A stretch of 22,866 nt of DNA from an uncultured Oscillospiraceae bacterium (GCA_944385195.1 CALWWH010000031.1:1-22866); one strand, 5' to 3'. Shown: positions 13,460-21,054, numbered from the stretch's first letter. Numbers and translations: made by a program. The notes: generated by a model not told the origin, from the letters alone.

Positions 13460-15424
13460 TCACTTCATCTCCCTTACGGCGGCTTTGCCGGCCTTGATCT
13501 TGCTGACCAGGGGGATCTTGGAAGAGCAAATGTACTCGCAGGAGCGGCACTCAACGCAGTCCATGACGTTTTGCTGCTTCATGCCCTCCCAGTTGCCCTC
13601 GTCGGCGTATTTTGCAAAGCGCAGAGGCTTGAGCTCCATGGGACACACGTCGACGCAGCGGCCGCATTTGATGCAGGCCACGGGCGTGCTGTGGTCGGCA
13701 GAGACGGCAATGATGCCGTTGCTGCTCTTGAGCACCGGGACGTCCAGGCTGTCCAGGGAGAAGCCCATCATCGGGCCGCCCATCTTGACGGTGACGTCCT
13801 CGCCCTCGATGCCGCCGCAGTACTCCACCAGCTCCCGCACGCTGGTGCCGATCTTGACGATGAAGTTGCCGGGGGTTCTGACCTGCTCGCCGGTGACGGT
13901 GACGACGCGCTCGAGCAGCGGCATGCCGGTCCGGAGGGCGTCGGCGATGGCCTTGGTGGTGCTGACGTTGTCCACAATGGCGCCCACATCGGCGGGCAGG
14001 CCGCCGCTGGGAACCTGGCGGCCCAGGACGCGCTTGATGAGGGTCTTCTCAGCGCCCTGGGGGTACTTGGTCCTGACGGGGAAGACCTCGATGTTTTCCA
14101 GTCCGGCGGTCTTGCGCTCAAGGAGCGCAATGGCGTCGGGCTTGTTGTCCTCGATGACGATGATGCCCCGCTGCGCGCCCACGGCTTTGAGCATGGCCCG
14201 CAGACCGAAGAGGATGTCGTCCGGGAATTCCAGCAGAACGCGGTGATCGGCGGTCAGCAGCGGCTCGCATTCGCAGCCATTGAGCAGGATCGTGTCGATG
14301 GGCTTGGCGGGCTTGAGCTTGACGGAGGTCGGGAAGCCCGCGCCGCCCATGCCGACGATGCCGGCTTGGCGGACGATCTCGACAATCTCATCGGGGCCCA
14401 GCTCATCCAGAGACTTGTGAGGCTGCACGGAGGGGTGCAGCTCCTGCCGGCCGTCGGATTCGATGACCACGGACAGGACCTCGCCGCCCTTGGTGGGGTG
14501 CAGCCGCGGCTCCACAGCCACGACGGTGCCGCTGATGCTGGCGTGGATGGGGCTGCTGATGAAGGCCGCCGGCTCCCCGATCACCTGGCCGGCCAGGACG
14601 TGTTCCCCCACGGCGACCACCGGCTTGGCGGGCGCGCCGGCGTGCTGGGACAGGGGCATGACGACGGTTTCGGGCGCCGGGAAGCGTACCAGCGGCAGGT
14701 GGGAAGAGAGCTCCTTGCGCTCGAGGGGGTGGACGCCGCCATAGTAACCCTCAAGACGCTTTTCACGGATGGTCTTGACGTACTCGCTGATGGCCTTGTG
14801 GTCGATTTTGGACCAGTCTCGCAGCTGCACGCTCTGGGACTGAAATTCGTCCCCCCGGCCCTGGGCGGCCAGCCGCCGCTGGATCTTCTCCCAGGCGCAG
14901 TCCTTGCTGCTGTCGACCTCGCACTTGCCGTTCTTGGCGCCGCCGCACTGGCCGTTGAGCAGGCTCTTGGAGCAGTCAACGATGGGGCAGATGCCGCCGG
15001 TGAGGCTCAGATAGCACTGGGCGCAGGCGCCGCAGCGCCGCTCGGTGAGGGCCATGCCATGGTAGCCGGTATAGCGCAGAGAGTCACTGGCGGCGATGAT
15101 GGACTTGCCTGTCAGCGCCGCGACGGTCTGGATGCCCAGACCGCAGGAGATCACGACGATGTGCTCGGCTGCGGCAGGGATCAGGTCTTGGAGCCTCTTC
15201 TCTGTCTGCACGCTGTTGCAGAGAAAATCCACCTCGGCCGTGCCGGTGATGGTCTTACCCTGCTGGGCGGCGAGCTGCGCAAAGGCAGCCAGATCCGGCT
15301 CGTGGACGGCCTCGTATTCTTTAAAGCATTTGTTGCAGGCAATGACGAAGAGGTTGTCCTTGCCGGCCAGGAGGGCGGTCAACTCGTCGGCCGCTTTTAG
15401 CTGAAACTTGGTATAGTTCTCCAA
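13460..15424 (-). CDS. rnfC2: MetV-RnfC2 fusion: electron-input subunit of methylene-THF reductase
   Basis: 654 residues. Residues 1-200 form a complete MetV-type domain (Cys30/Cys33, CGACAQC at 131-137, NGQCGGAKNGKC at 157-168, Cys176). Residues about 225-650 are RnfC-like: a barrel-sandwich region, a glycine-rich flavin/NADH-binding segment (GIVGMGGAGFPTSVK, 355-369), NGCECEP (382-388), an SLBB-like part (about 508-550) and two [4Fe-4S] motifs (Cys584/587/590/594 and Cys623/626/629/633). RnfC2 supplies NADH electrons to MetF-MetV in A. woodii, and the same role is inferred here. It is not the Rnf membrane complex: no rnfDGEAB genes are near. The start is TTG at 15424, with AGGTGA close upstream; no earlier ATG fits. 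First gene of the operon. Confidence 0.9.
   Translation of the reverse strand: MENYTKFQLKAADELTALLAGKDNLFVIACNKCFKEYEAVHEPDLAAFAQLAAQQGKTITGTAEVDFLCNSVQTEKRLQDLIPAAAEHIVVISCGLGIQTVAALTGKSIIAASDSLRYTGYHGMALTERRCGACAQCYLSLTGGICPIVDCSKSLLNGQCGGAKNGKCEVDSSKDCAWEKIQRRLAAQGRGDEFQSQSVQLRDWSKIDHKAISEYVKTIREKRLEGYYGGVHPLERKELSSHLPLVRFPAPETVVMPLSQHAGAPAKPVVAVGEHVLAGQVIGEPAAFISSPIHASISGTVVAVEPRLHPTKGGEVLSVVIESDGRQELHPSVQPHKSLDELGPDEIVEIVRQAGIVGMGGAGFPTSVKLKPAKPIDTILLNGCECEPLLTADHRVLLEFPDDILFGLRAMLKAVGAQRGIIVIEDNKPDAIALLERKTAGLENIEVFPVRTKYPQGAEKTLIKRVLGRQVPSGGLPADVGAIVDNVSTTKAIADALRTGMPLLERVVTVTGEQVRTPGNFIVKIGTSVRELVEYCGGIEGEDVTVKMGGPMMGFSLDSLDVPVLKSSNGIIAVSADHSTPVACIKCGRCVDVCPMELKPLRFAKYADEGNWEGMKQQNVMDCVECRSCEYICSSKIPLVSKIKAGKAAVREMK
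14928..15005 (-). repeat. fusion-gene copy of the 78-bp metV sequence
   Basis: Partner of 12977-13054 at a constant offset of 1951 bases. It covers the equivalent cysteine-rich segment of the N-terminal MetV domain. Confidence 0.85.
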
Positions 15425-15427
15425 TTG

Positions 15428-15434
15428 CTCACCT
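15428..15434 (-). promoter_or_regulatory. ribosome binding site for the TTG start of the fusion gene
   Basis: AGGTGAG on the minus strand, only 3-4 bases from the TTG at 15424. The match is to the 3' part of the extended AGGAGGTGA sequence, for which short spacing is normal. Confidence 0.6.
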
Positions 15435-15544
15435 TCCTTGCAATTTCGTTGCGGGTCTTGCCCGTGCCCGTCAAAGCGCGCCCTGGCCTGAGGGGCAACG
15501 GCAGCTGCCGCAATGGCTGCGCTTGATGCGCAATATCATCTTGC

Positions 15545-15573
15545 AGTATAGCACAAAACGCCGCCAGTATCTA
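15545..15573 (-). promoter_or_regulatory. promoter of the rnfC2-metV-metF operon
   Basis: Minus strand TAGATA (15568-15573), 17-base spacer, TATACT (15545-15550). The predicted start near 15538 leaves a leader of about 113 bases, the longest in the window. The leader contains a 12-bp palindrome (CGGCAGCTGCCG, 15499-15510). Confidence 0.55.
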
Positions 15574-15599
15574 GTCTATGCACGATTTTTTGTCGAGAA

Positions 15600-15632
15600 A
15601 AATCCCTCTGCGCTGGTGGCGCAGAGGGATTT
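15600..15632 (-). terminator. terminator of the MBOAT-DHHW operon
   Basis: Perfect 14-bp inverted repeat AAATCCCTCTGCGC (15600-15613) / complement (15619-15632) with a 5-base loop, followed on the minus strand by TTTTTC. It lies 55 bases after the stop at 15688. The rest of the gap 15425-15687 is the leader and promoter of the MTHFR operon. Confidence 0.85.
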
Positions 15633-15687
15633 ACTCCAAGGACAGCGCTGTCCTCGCCGGCCGGTACATGGCGGCACCGTCCAGCCC

Positions 15688-17190
15688 TCAGCCGATGCCA
15701 ACCATCCGGTTGAGGCGGCTGATGTAGCTGCTGTCGTTGATCTTGAAGGGGTAGTTGATGACGATGACGTCGTTGACCTCGTGTTCGGCTGCAAAGGCCG
15801 TCAGGTCAAAGGCGGGGGTGGAGCTGCCGTTGAACTCCCGGGGGTCGATGACGTAGATGGTGTCGTAGTGGCTGGTCAGGAAGGGGACAAAGGCGTTGCC
15901 GTAGCTCTCCTTGAGCACGATGCAGCTCTTGCCAGTGCCGGCCTGGGTCTGGATGCGGCACAGGGGCGTGTCGCCGGAGATGAAGCAGAGGTACTTGTTG
16001 CCCACACTCTCAGACAGCTCATCGTTGACGACATAGATGGCAATGCCGTCGGTCATGCTGGCGTCGGAGAAATACCGCGCGTGGGACTCCACGATGGGCA
16101 GGTAGTAGTCTACGTAATCCGGGTTGTCCAGCAGATTCTGGCTCTGGCTGTAGCCCTTGGTGAAGGTGTACATCGTGCCGACAAAGTTCTCATAGCGCCC
16201 GGTCTGGAAGTTTTCCAGGGGCACGGCCTCCAGACCCGCCGTCTGGCAGAAGGCGGTGTAGGCGTAGTAGGCTCCCAGGGCCGTCCAGTGGTGGTCGGTG
16301 CGGAAGTAGATATACTCACCCGCGTGCTGCTCGAGCACGTGGAAGGCGTCGACGGTCTTGACGTTGACCATGTTCTCGTAGGCATAGTCGATGGCCGCCT
16401 CCTGGTCGTAGTTGCCTACATGGTAGAACTCCGGGGTGTAAAACTGCGCCTGGTTCGGGGTGATGAGGGAGTAGGTGGTCACGCCCTCTCCCATGGCGGC
16501 GGCGATGTTGCTGACGCAGGCGGCGTAGTCGGCGATGATAGAGTAGGTGTTGTAGGGAACCTCAATTGCCCGGTCGGGGAACATGAGAATGGCGTTGTCG
16601 GTGACGAAGGCCTCGCTGTCCTCGTAGGGATTCTCCCAGGCGGGCTCAGCCGGCTCCTCAGGCTCAGCTGGCGTCTCAGGTTCGTCTGGCGTCTCGGGTT
16701 CGACCTGACCAGAGGTCGTGGGGTCGGTATTGGGGTCGGTATTGGGGTCGGTATTGGGGTCGGCACTGGGGTCGGTATCGGGGTCGTCGGGGGTGCTGCC
16801 GCCAATGAACTCACCGGCCTGGCTCAGGGCATCTTCGACGTTATCCAGCCGCTCGCCAGGCCCGGCGGAGCTTTGGTAGTTGCCGATGACGACCATGGAG
16901 TCCTCACCCTTGCCCTGGAAGGTATAGAAGTCGTTCACGCTGCGGCTGAGGCTGGTCAGGCCGTCGCGGCCGGGGAACTGGTCGTTATAGTATTCCTCGA
17001 ACTGGTTGACATAACTGCCGTCAAACCAGCTCTTGAGGCTAAAGTCCGGTTTCTGCGCCAGCTGCGTAGGGCGGCCGTCCTCGACGACGATGTCTTCGTC
17101 CCTGTCAAAGGCTGCCACGGCGCCGAAAACTACCAAAAACAGCAGCATCGCCGTCATCAGAAACAGATAGTATTGTTTGGCATTGCGCAT
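15688..17190 (-). CDS. DHHW/AlgJ-like protein, partner of the MBOAT acyltransferase
   Basis: 500 residues, anchored by one N-terminal helix (about 8-28), so the rest is extracytoplasmic. The signature TDHHW lies at 298-302, and a SGNH-like serine is probable in KESYGNAFVPF (Ser429). This is the pattern of AlgJ/AlgX-type DHHW proteins, which work with an MBOAT protein to O-acylate an exported polysaccharide. Residues about 133-186 are an acidic, proline-rich linker containing DPNT repeats, which splits the extracellular part into a small membrane-proximal segment and the catalytic domain. ATG at 17190 is preferred over a more upstream start inside the MBOAT gene, because the signal helix begins here and AGAGG precedes it. 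It starts 11 bases after the MBOAT stop, so the two form an operon. Confidence 0.88.
   Translation of the reverse strand: MRNAKQYYLFLMTAMLLFLVVFGAVAAFDRDEDIVVEDGRPTQLAQKPDFSLKSWFDGSYVNQFEEYYNDQFPGRDGLTSLSRSVNDFYTFQGKGEDSMVVIGNYQSSAGPGERLDNVEDALSQAGEFIGGSTPDDPDTDPSADPNTDPNTDPNTDPTTSGQVEPETPDEPETPAEPEEPAEPAWENPYEDSEAFVTDNAILMFPDRAIEVPYNTYSIIADYAACVSNIAAAMGEGVTTYSLITPNQAQFYTPEFYHVGNYDQEAAIDYAYENMVNVKTVDAFHVLEQHAGEYIYFRTDHHWTALGAYYAYTAFCQTAGLEAVPLENFQTGRYENFVGTMYTFTKGYSQSQNLLDNPDYVDYYLPIVESHARYFSDASMTDGIAIYVVNDELSESVGNKYLCFISGDTPLCRIQTQAGTGKSCIVLKESYGNAFVPFLTSHYDTIYVIDPREFNGSSTPAFDLTAFAAEHEVNDVIVINYPFKINDSSYISRLNRMVGIG
16720..16787. repeat. 12-bp tandem repeat inside the DHHW gene
   Basis: About 5.7 copies of a 12-base unit. 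The first three copies (16720-16755) are identical GGGGTCGGTATT; the next two differ at a few bases, and a partial copy ends at 16787. On the coding strand each unit encodes Asp-Pro-Asn-Thr or a variant (DPSA, DPDT). Because the unit is a multiple of 3, copy changes would keep the frame. Confidence 0.9.
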
Positions 17191-17201
17191 TTGGATACCT
17201 C

Positions 17202-18632
17202 TCAGAATCGGAAATAAAGGAAGGGGTTGTAGCTCGAGCCCACCAGGGAGGCAGTGCACAGGAGCAATACGGCGAAGCTCAGGGCGAACATGACGCTGGC
17301 GTACAGCTTCTCCCGGCGCTTATAGCGGCTGCGGCCACTGCCGCACAGCCGCGCAAAAATGCGGTGCACCGTCCGGGGGATGCCAGTGCAGCCCAGGGCC
17401 GCTACCAGCATCAGAGGCAGGTTATTGAGGAAATAGGTTTTGGTGCTGATGGAGGCAAAGCCGTTGCCGGAGAAGCCCAGCATGGCCGCCAGGCAGGTCC
17501 CCAGCTTGCTCAGATCCGTGAAGTAGAACAGCGCCCAGCCGAAGACGACCAGCAGAAGCGTGAGCACATGGCGCAGGACCTTGGGAATGCGGTCCACCTG
17601 CGGGACGTACTTCTCAATGAGCAGCAGCAGGCCGTAGTAGAGGCCCCAGAAGATAAAATTCCAGGACGCGCCGTGCCAGAAGCCGGTCAAAAACCACACG
17701 ATGAGGATGTTGCGGATATGCTTGCCTCGGCTCACGCGGTTACCGCCCAGGGGGATGTACACATAGTCGCGGAAGAAGCTGCCCAGGCTGATGTGCCAGC
17801 GGCGCCAGAACTCCGTGATGGAGCCGGAGAGGTAGGGTAGGTTGAAGTTCTCCGGGTAGCTAAAGCCAAAGATACGGCCCAGGCCGATGGCCATGTCGCT
17901 GTAGCCGGAGAAGTCGAAGTAGATCTGGAAGGAGTACATGAGGACGCCCAGCCAGGCGTCGCCGGTGGTGAGCGTGGCCAGCGTGCCGCCCAAAAGGCTG
18001 GTGGCCACGTCGCCGACGTAGTTGGCGATGAGGACCTTCTTGCCAAGACCGCAGCAGAAGCGGATCAGACCGTAAAATGCGCCCCGGACGGTGGTCTTGC
18101 GCCGCGACAGCTGCTCGGCCAGATCGCTGTAGCGCAATATGGGCCCAGCGATCAGCTGCGGAAACAGCGACACAAAGAGCGTGAAGTCCATAAAGTTCCG
18201 CTGGACCTTGACCTCGTCCCGGTAGACGTCGATGGTGTAGCTGAGGGTCTGGAAGGTGTAGAAGCTGATGCCGATGGGCATGACCAGGTTTGGCAAATCG
18301 AAGTGACTGCCAAAGAGGGCGTTGATGTTTTCCACGAAGAAGCCGGCATATTTGAACACGCCCAGATTGGCCAGGCAGGCCGCGCAGGCAAGCACCAGGG
18401 CGAAGGTCGCGGGCCATTGCCCCCGGTAGCGCTCAATGATCAGCCCGCAGATGAAGTTGACTAGGGCCACGAGAATCATCATGATGATCCATTTTGGCTC
18501 GCCCCAAGCGTAGAAGAATAGGGAGAAGAGGGTCAGCGCCGTGTTCTTCGCCCGCAGGTTTGGGCACAGGAAGTAGACGATGATGCAAATGGGTAAAAAG
18601 GCGTACAAAAAGTACAGGCTGGAAAAAACCAA
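17202..18632 (-). CDS. MBOAT-family O-acyltransferase (AlgI/DltB-like)
   Basis: 476-residue polytopic membrane protein with about ten or more hydrophobic segments. MBOAT markers: MPIGISFYTFQTLSYTIDVY (118-137), FPQLIAGPI (157-165), FSGYSDMAIGLG (241-252), FWRRWHISLG with His280, and GFWHGASWNFI with the catalytic His320. These proteins move an acyl group across the membrane for O-acetylation of polysaccharide, with a DHHW partner on the outside, as encoded next. The polysaccharide is not identifiable here. The start is TTG at 18632, set by GGTGAG 6 bases upstream; the N-terminus MVFSSLYFLYAFLP fits the usual MBOAT beginning. It has its own promoter and heads the two-gene operon. Confidence 0.92.
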   Translation of the reverse strand: MVFSSLYFLYAFLPICIIVYFLCPNLRAKNTALTLFSLFFYAWGEPKWIIMMILVALVNFICGLIIERYRGQWPATFALVLACAACLANLGVFKYAGFFVENINALFGSHFDLPNLVMPIGISFYTFQTLSYTIDVYRDEVKVQRNFMDFTLFVSLFPQLIAGPILRYSDLAEQLSRRKTTVRGAFYGLIRFCCGLGKKVLIANYVGDVATSLLGGTLATLTTGDAWLGVLMYSFQIYFDFSGYSDMAIGLGRIFGFSYPENFNLPYLSGSITEFWRRWHISLGSFFRDYVYIPLGGNRVSRGKHIRNILIVWFLTGFWHGASWNFIFWGLYYGLLLLIEKYVPQVDRIPKVLRHVLTLLLVVFGWALFYFTDLSKLGTCLAAMLGFSGNGFASISTKTYFLNNLPLMLVAALGCTGIPRTVHRIFARLCGSGRSRYKRREKLYASVMFALSFAVLLLCTASLVGSSYNPFLYFRF

Positions 18633-18638
18633 GGGAAA

Positions 18639-18644
18639 CTCACC
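18639..18644 (-). promoter_or_regulatory. ribosome binding site for the TTG start of the MBOAT gene
   Basis: GGTGAG on the minus strand, 6 bases before TTG at 18632-18630. No in-frame ATG occurs near the expected N-terminus. Confidence 0.6.
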
Positions 18645-18673
18645 ACATTTCTTTCTAAGGTTTGCGTACGCTT

Positions 18674-18702
18674 AGTATACCAGACAAAGGCCCGCTGTGC
18701 AA
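18674..18702 (-). promoter_or_regulatory. promoter of the MBOAT-DHHW operon
   Basis: Minus strand TTGCAC (18697-18702), 17-base spacer, TATACT (18674-18679), with a TGG extension just before the -10 box. Predicted leader is about 35 bases. No convincing promoter was found for the divergent gene at 18810. Confidence 0.8.
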
Positions 18703-18809
18703 GCAAAATACCGCTCTTTTAACGGCTTATATACGGGCCTCGACGGGCTGCGATGGCATTTCCTATGCCAGAGCTGATACCATGGGTGAAACACAAGGAG
18801 GTATCAGTT

Positions 18810-19385
18810 ATGAAACGAACCTGGATCACACGCATCCTTGCGGCACTGCTGCTCTTGGCCCTGGCCCTGGGGGGCACCGCGGCCCTCGCCGCACCTCTGG
18901 GAGCTGCTCAACAGACGGATCTGGTAAGCATTTTGTTCCAGATTCCGGAGGGCGGCGGAACCGTTAGCCTCGACAACGGCGACCGCGCCTGGGAGATCCC
19001 CCACGATGGGTCCTACGCCGTGCTGGCTGCTCCGCCGGGAGACTACACCCTCCGCTGTGGTGAGTGCAGCGCCAGCATCCGCCTGGGCCAGGAGGTCGCC
19101 GTCCTGGGGGGCGAGGCCGCCTGGGATGGGGAGATCCTGACCATGGGCCGCCTGGGCAGCCTGGAGCTGCAGTGCAGCGTTCTGCCGGGGCAGGAGAAAA
19201 CCATCACCATCCGCAGCGCCGGGGGCACCGACACCCGCACCGCGGCCTATGACCCGGCCTTGGGCGGCCAGCCGGTGATACACCGGCTCTCCCTCCCCGC
19301 CGGGGCGGTCAGTGTCAGCTGCGGGGAGCAGGTGTGGAACGTGACCCTGCGCGTAGGGGAGACCTCCGTGCTGCGGGTGGAGTAA
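18810..19385 (+). CDS. small secreted protein with PEGA-like beta segments
   Basis: 191 residues. The N-terminus is a standard Sec signal: KR at 2-3, a hydrophobic core (about 8-26) and a likely signal peptidase I site after ALA (25-27). The mature part is beta-rich, with two segments that resemble PEGA or prealbumin-like modules (APPGDYTLRCGECSASIRLG, and LPAGAVSVSCGEQVWNVTLR). Each carries Cys or Cys-x-x-Cys, which may form disulfides. No enzymatic motif is seen, and the function is unknown. ATG at 18810 is preferred to an in-frame ATG 57 bases upstream, because AAGGAGG lies about 8 bases before it and the signal peptide starts there. It stands alone between a divergent operon and a shared terminator. 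Confidence 0.75.
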   Translation: MKRTWITRILAALLLLALALGGTAALAAPLGAAQQTDLVSILFQIPEGGGTVSLDNGDRAWEIPHDGSYAVLAAPPGDYTLRCGECSASIRLGQEVAVLGGEAAWDGEILTMGRLGSLELQCSVLPGQEKTITIRSAGGTDTRTAAYDPALGGQPVIHRLSLPAGAVSVSCGEQVWNVTLRVGETSVLRVE

Positions 19386-19405
19386 AAAACAGGAACATTG
19401 ACCAC

Positions 19406-19449
19406 AAACGGACCCTGGAGCGCCATTATGACGCCCCAGGGTCCGTTTT
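19406..19449 (+). terminator. shared terminator between the secreted-protein gene and the flippase operon
   Basis: 13-bp perfect stem AAACGGACCCTGG (19406-19418) / complement (19436-19448), ending in TTTT on + and TTT on -. The 17-base loop can form a small inner GCG/CGC stem. It lies 20 bases after the + stop and a few bases after the - stop. Confidence 0.8.
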
Positions 19450-19455
19450 ACGCTT

Positions 19456-21051
19456 TTATCGAATCCGCAGCAGCTGGGCGATCTTATCGCCCTTGGGCAG
19501 CAGGTCGCAGTCGTCGCGGGTGATGATCCGCAGCAGGAAGACAAAGAGCACATACACCGCCCCGGCGGCGGCGATGGCGCCGATGCAGGCCAAGGCATAG
19601 GACAGCATGCCCGAGAGCACGTCATAGACCATATAGGCCACGATGCCCATGGCAGCGGTGGCAATGATGGGTTTCCAGATGACCTTGAACAGGTTCGGAC
19701 AGGGCCTCACCACCCAGGCCATGGCAGCCAGGTCCATCACGGTGATAGCCGCGTAGCAGACTACAGTGCCGATGGGAGCGCCGACAATGTTGAGCGCCGG
19801 GTTGCCCACCAGGAAGTAGTTGACGACGAGTTTGATGACGCCGCCCAGCAGAAGGGTCACCATGGGGATGGTGACGTGGCCGTGGGCCTGGAGGATGGCG
19901 TTGACCATCAGGACAATGGCGTTAACGACCACCGCCGCGCCCAGGATCTGCATGAGCTTGGCCCCGACCATGAGCTCGGCGCCGGTGTAGCCGTAGAGCA
20001 GCTGCATGATGGGCTCTGCCAGCACTGCCAGCCCAGTCCCGCAGGGCAGCGCGATCAGCGACATGACCCGCAGGCTGCTCTCGCCCACCTTTCTCGCGCC
20101 CAGCTTGTCCCCGGCGGTGATGCGCCCGGAGATGGCGGGGATGACCGCCACAGTCAGGGGCGTAATCAGAGCCGATGGGAGGTTGAAGAGTGTCTGGGCG
20201 CTGCCATAGATGCCGCGCAGGGACTCTGCCTCGTCCAGAGCGAAGCGTGCGCCATCGACCAGCTGGTTCAGGACGATCTTGGTCTCGATGACTGTCAACA
20301 GCTGCAGGCCCGCTGCGCCGACGGTGATGGGGATGGCAATTTGCAGCAGGGTTTTCATGGTGCGGCCCAGGGGTTCTTGCTTGGCGTCGGAGGGTTCGAT
20401 GCCGGCCATGGCGGCCCGGTGCTTGAGCCCCAGGTAGATGGCCGCCAGAACGGTGCCCACGGTGACGCCCAAAATCGCGCCTGCCGCTGCCACGGCGAAG
20501 CCAAAACCCAGCCGCACCAGCAGCCACGCCAGGCCGAGCCCCAGGACAAGCTTGCTTAGGGCTTCGATGAGCTGGCTGACCGCCGTCGGGGTCATGGAGC
20601 TCTGGCCCTGGAAGAAGCCGCGATAGCTCGAGAACAGGCACACGAAGAAGATGGCCGGCGAGAGCGTCAGAATCGACACCCAGCTGTCCGGGCTGCCGAT
20701 GAAGGCTGCCAGGGGCTTAGCAAAGAGCAGCATCAGCAGCGCGCCTACCAGACCGATGGGGACGAACACTGCCAAAGATGCCTTGTAGATGCGCCCGATG
20801 CGGGCGCTGTCGCCCATGGTCTGCGCCTCGGCGATCATGCGCGACATGGCCACGGGCAGGCCAGCTGTCGATGCAATCAGCAGCACGGAGTAGATGTCGT
20901 AGGCGTTGAGAAAGTAGTTATAGCCCTGGGTGCCGATGATGCGCAGCAGCGGGATCTTATAGAACGCGCCGATGAGCTTGACGATCAGTGTGGCGGCGGC
21001 CAAAACGGCTGCGCCGCCTAGAAAGGTTTGCTTTTTGACCGGGTTTGACAT
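19456..21051 (-). CDS. SpoVB/MurJ-like polysaccharide flippase (MOP superfamily)
   Basis: 531-residue multi-pass membrane protein, about 14 helices by eye, of the MOP-superfamily polysaccharide biosynthesis/SpoVB-MurJ group, which flips lipid-linked cell-wall or polysaccharide precursors. Typical segments: GAAVLAAATLIVKLIGAFYKIPLLRIIG near the N-terminus (the SpoVB-type opening, given in part), STAGLPVAMSRMIAEA (62-77), and SSYRGFFQGQSSMTPTAVSQ. The start ATG at 21051 has GGAGGG 7 bases upstream, within the end of the preceding deaminase gene, and lies 3 bases past its stop. It is therefore last in the kinase-deaminase-flippase operon. Several SpoVB paralogues are usual in Clostridia, so a specific sporulation role cannot be claimed. 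Confidence 0.88.
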   Translation of the reverse strand: MSNPVKKQTFLGGAAVLAAATLIVKLIGAFYKIPLLRIIGTQGYNYFLNAYDIYSVLLIASTAGLPVAMSRMIAEAQTMGDSARIGRIYKASLAVFVPIGLVGALLMLLFAKPLAAFIGSPDSWVSILTLSPAIFFVCLFSSYRGFFQGQSSMTPTAVSQLIEALSKLVLGLGLAWLLVRLGFGFAVAAAGAILGVTVGTVLAAIYLGLKHRAAMAGIEPSDAKQEPLGRTMKTLLQIAIPITVGAAGLQLLTVIETKIVLNQLVDGARFALDEAESLRGIYGSAQTLFNLPSALITPLTVAVIPAISGRITAGDKLGARKVGESSLRVMSLIALPCGTGLAVLAEPIMQLLYGYTGAELMVGAKLMQILGAAVVVNAIVLMVNAILQAHGHVTIPMVTLLLGGVIKLVVNYFLVGNPALNIVGAPIGTVVCYAAITVMDLAAMAWVVRPCPNLFKVIWKPIIATAAMGIVAYMVYDVLSGMLSYALACIGAIAAAGAVYVLFVFLLRIITRDDCDLLPKGDKIAQLLRIR

Positions 21052-21054
21052 GAA

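Noticed and set aside
13295..15400. 701-residue + strand frame opposite the fusion gene
   Set aside because: Antisense shadow; composition is low-complexity Gly/Ala/Asp/Val, and the minus-strand frame has clear Fe-S and flavin motifs.
13460..15424. Rnf membrane complex (rnfCDGEAB)
   Set aside because: Only an RnfC-like subunit is present, fused to MetV and next to MetF; no other rnf genes are nearby.
16720..16787. CRISPR or regulatory repeat
   Set aside because: Units are 12 bp, directly adjacent without spacers, and in frame inside a coding region.
15523..17217. 564-residue + strand frame with a GVGIGVGIGVG run
   Set aside because: Antisense reading of the 12-bp tandem repeat and its flanks; no start signal.
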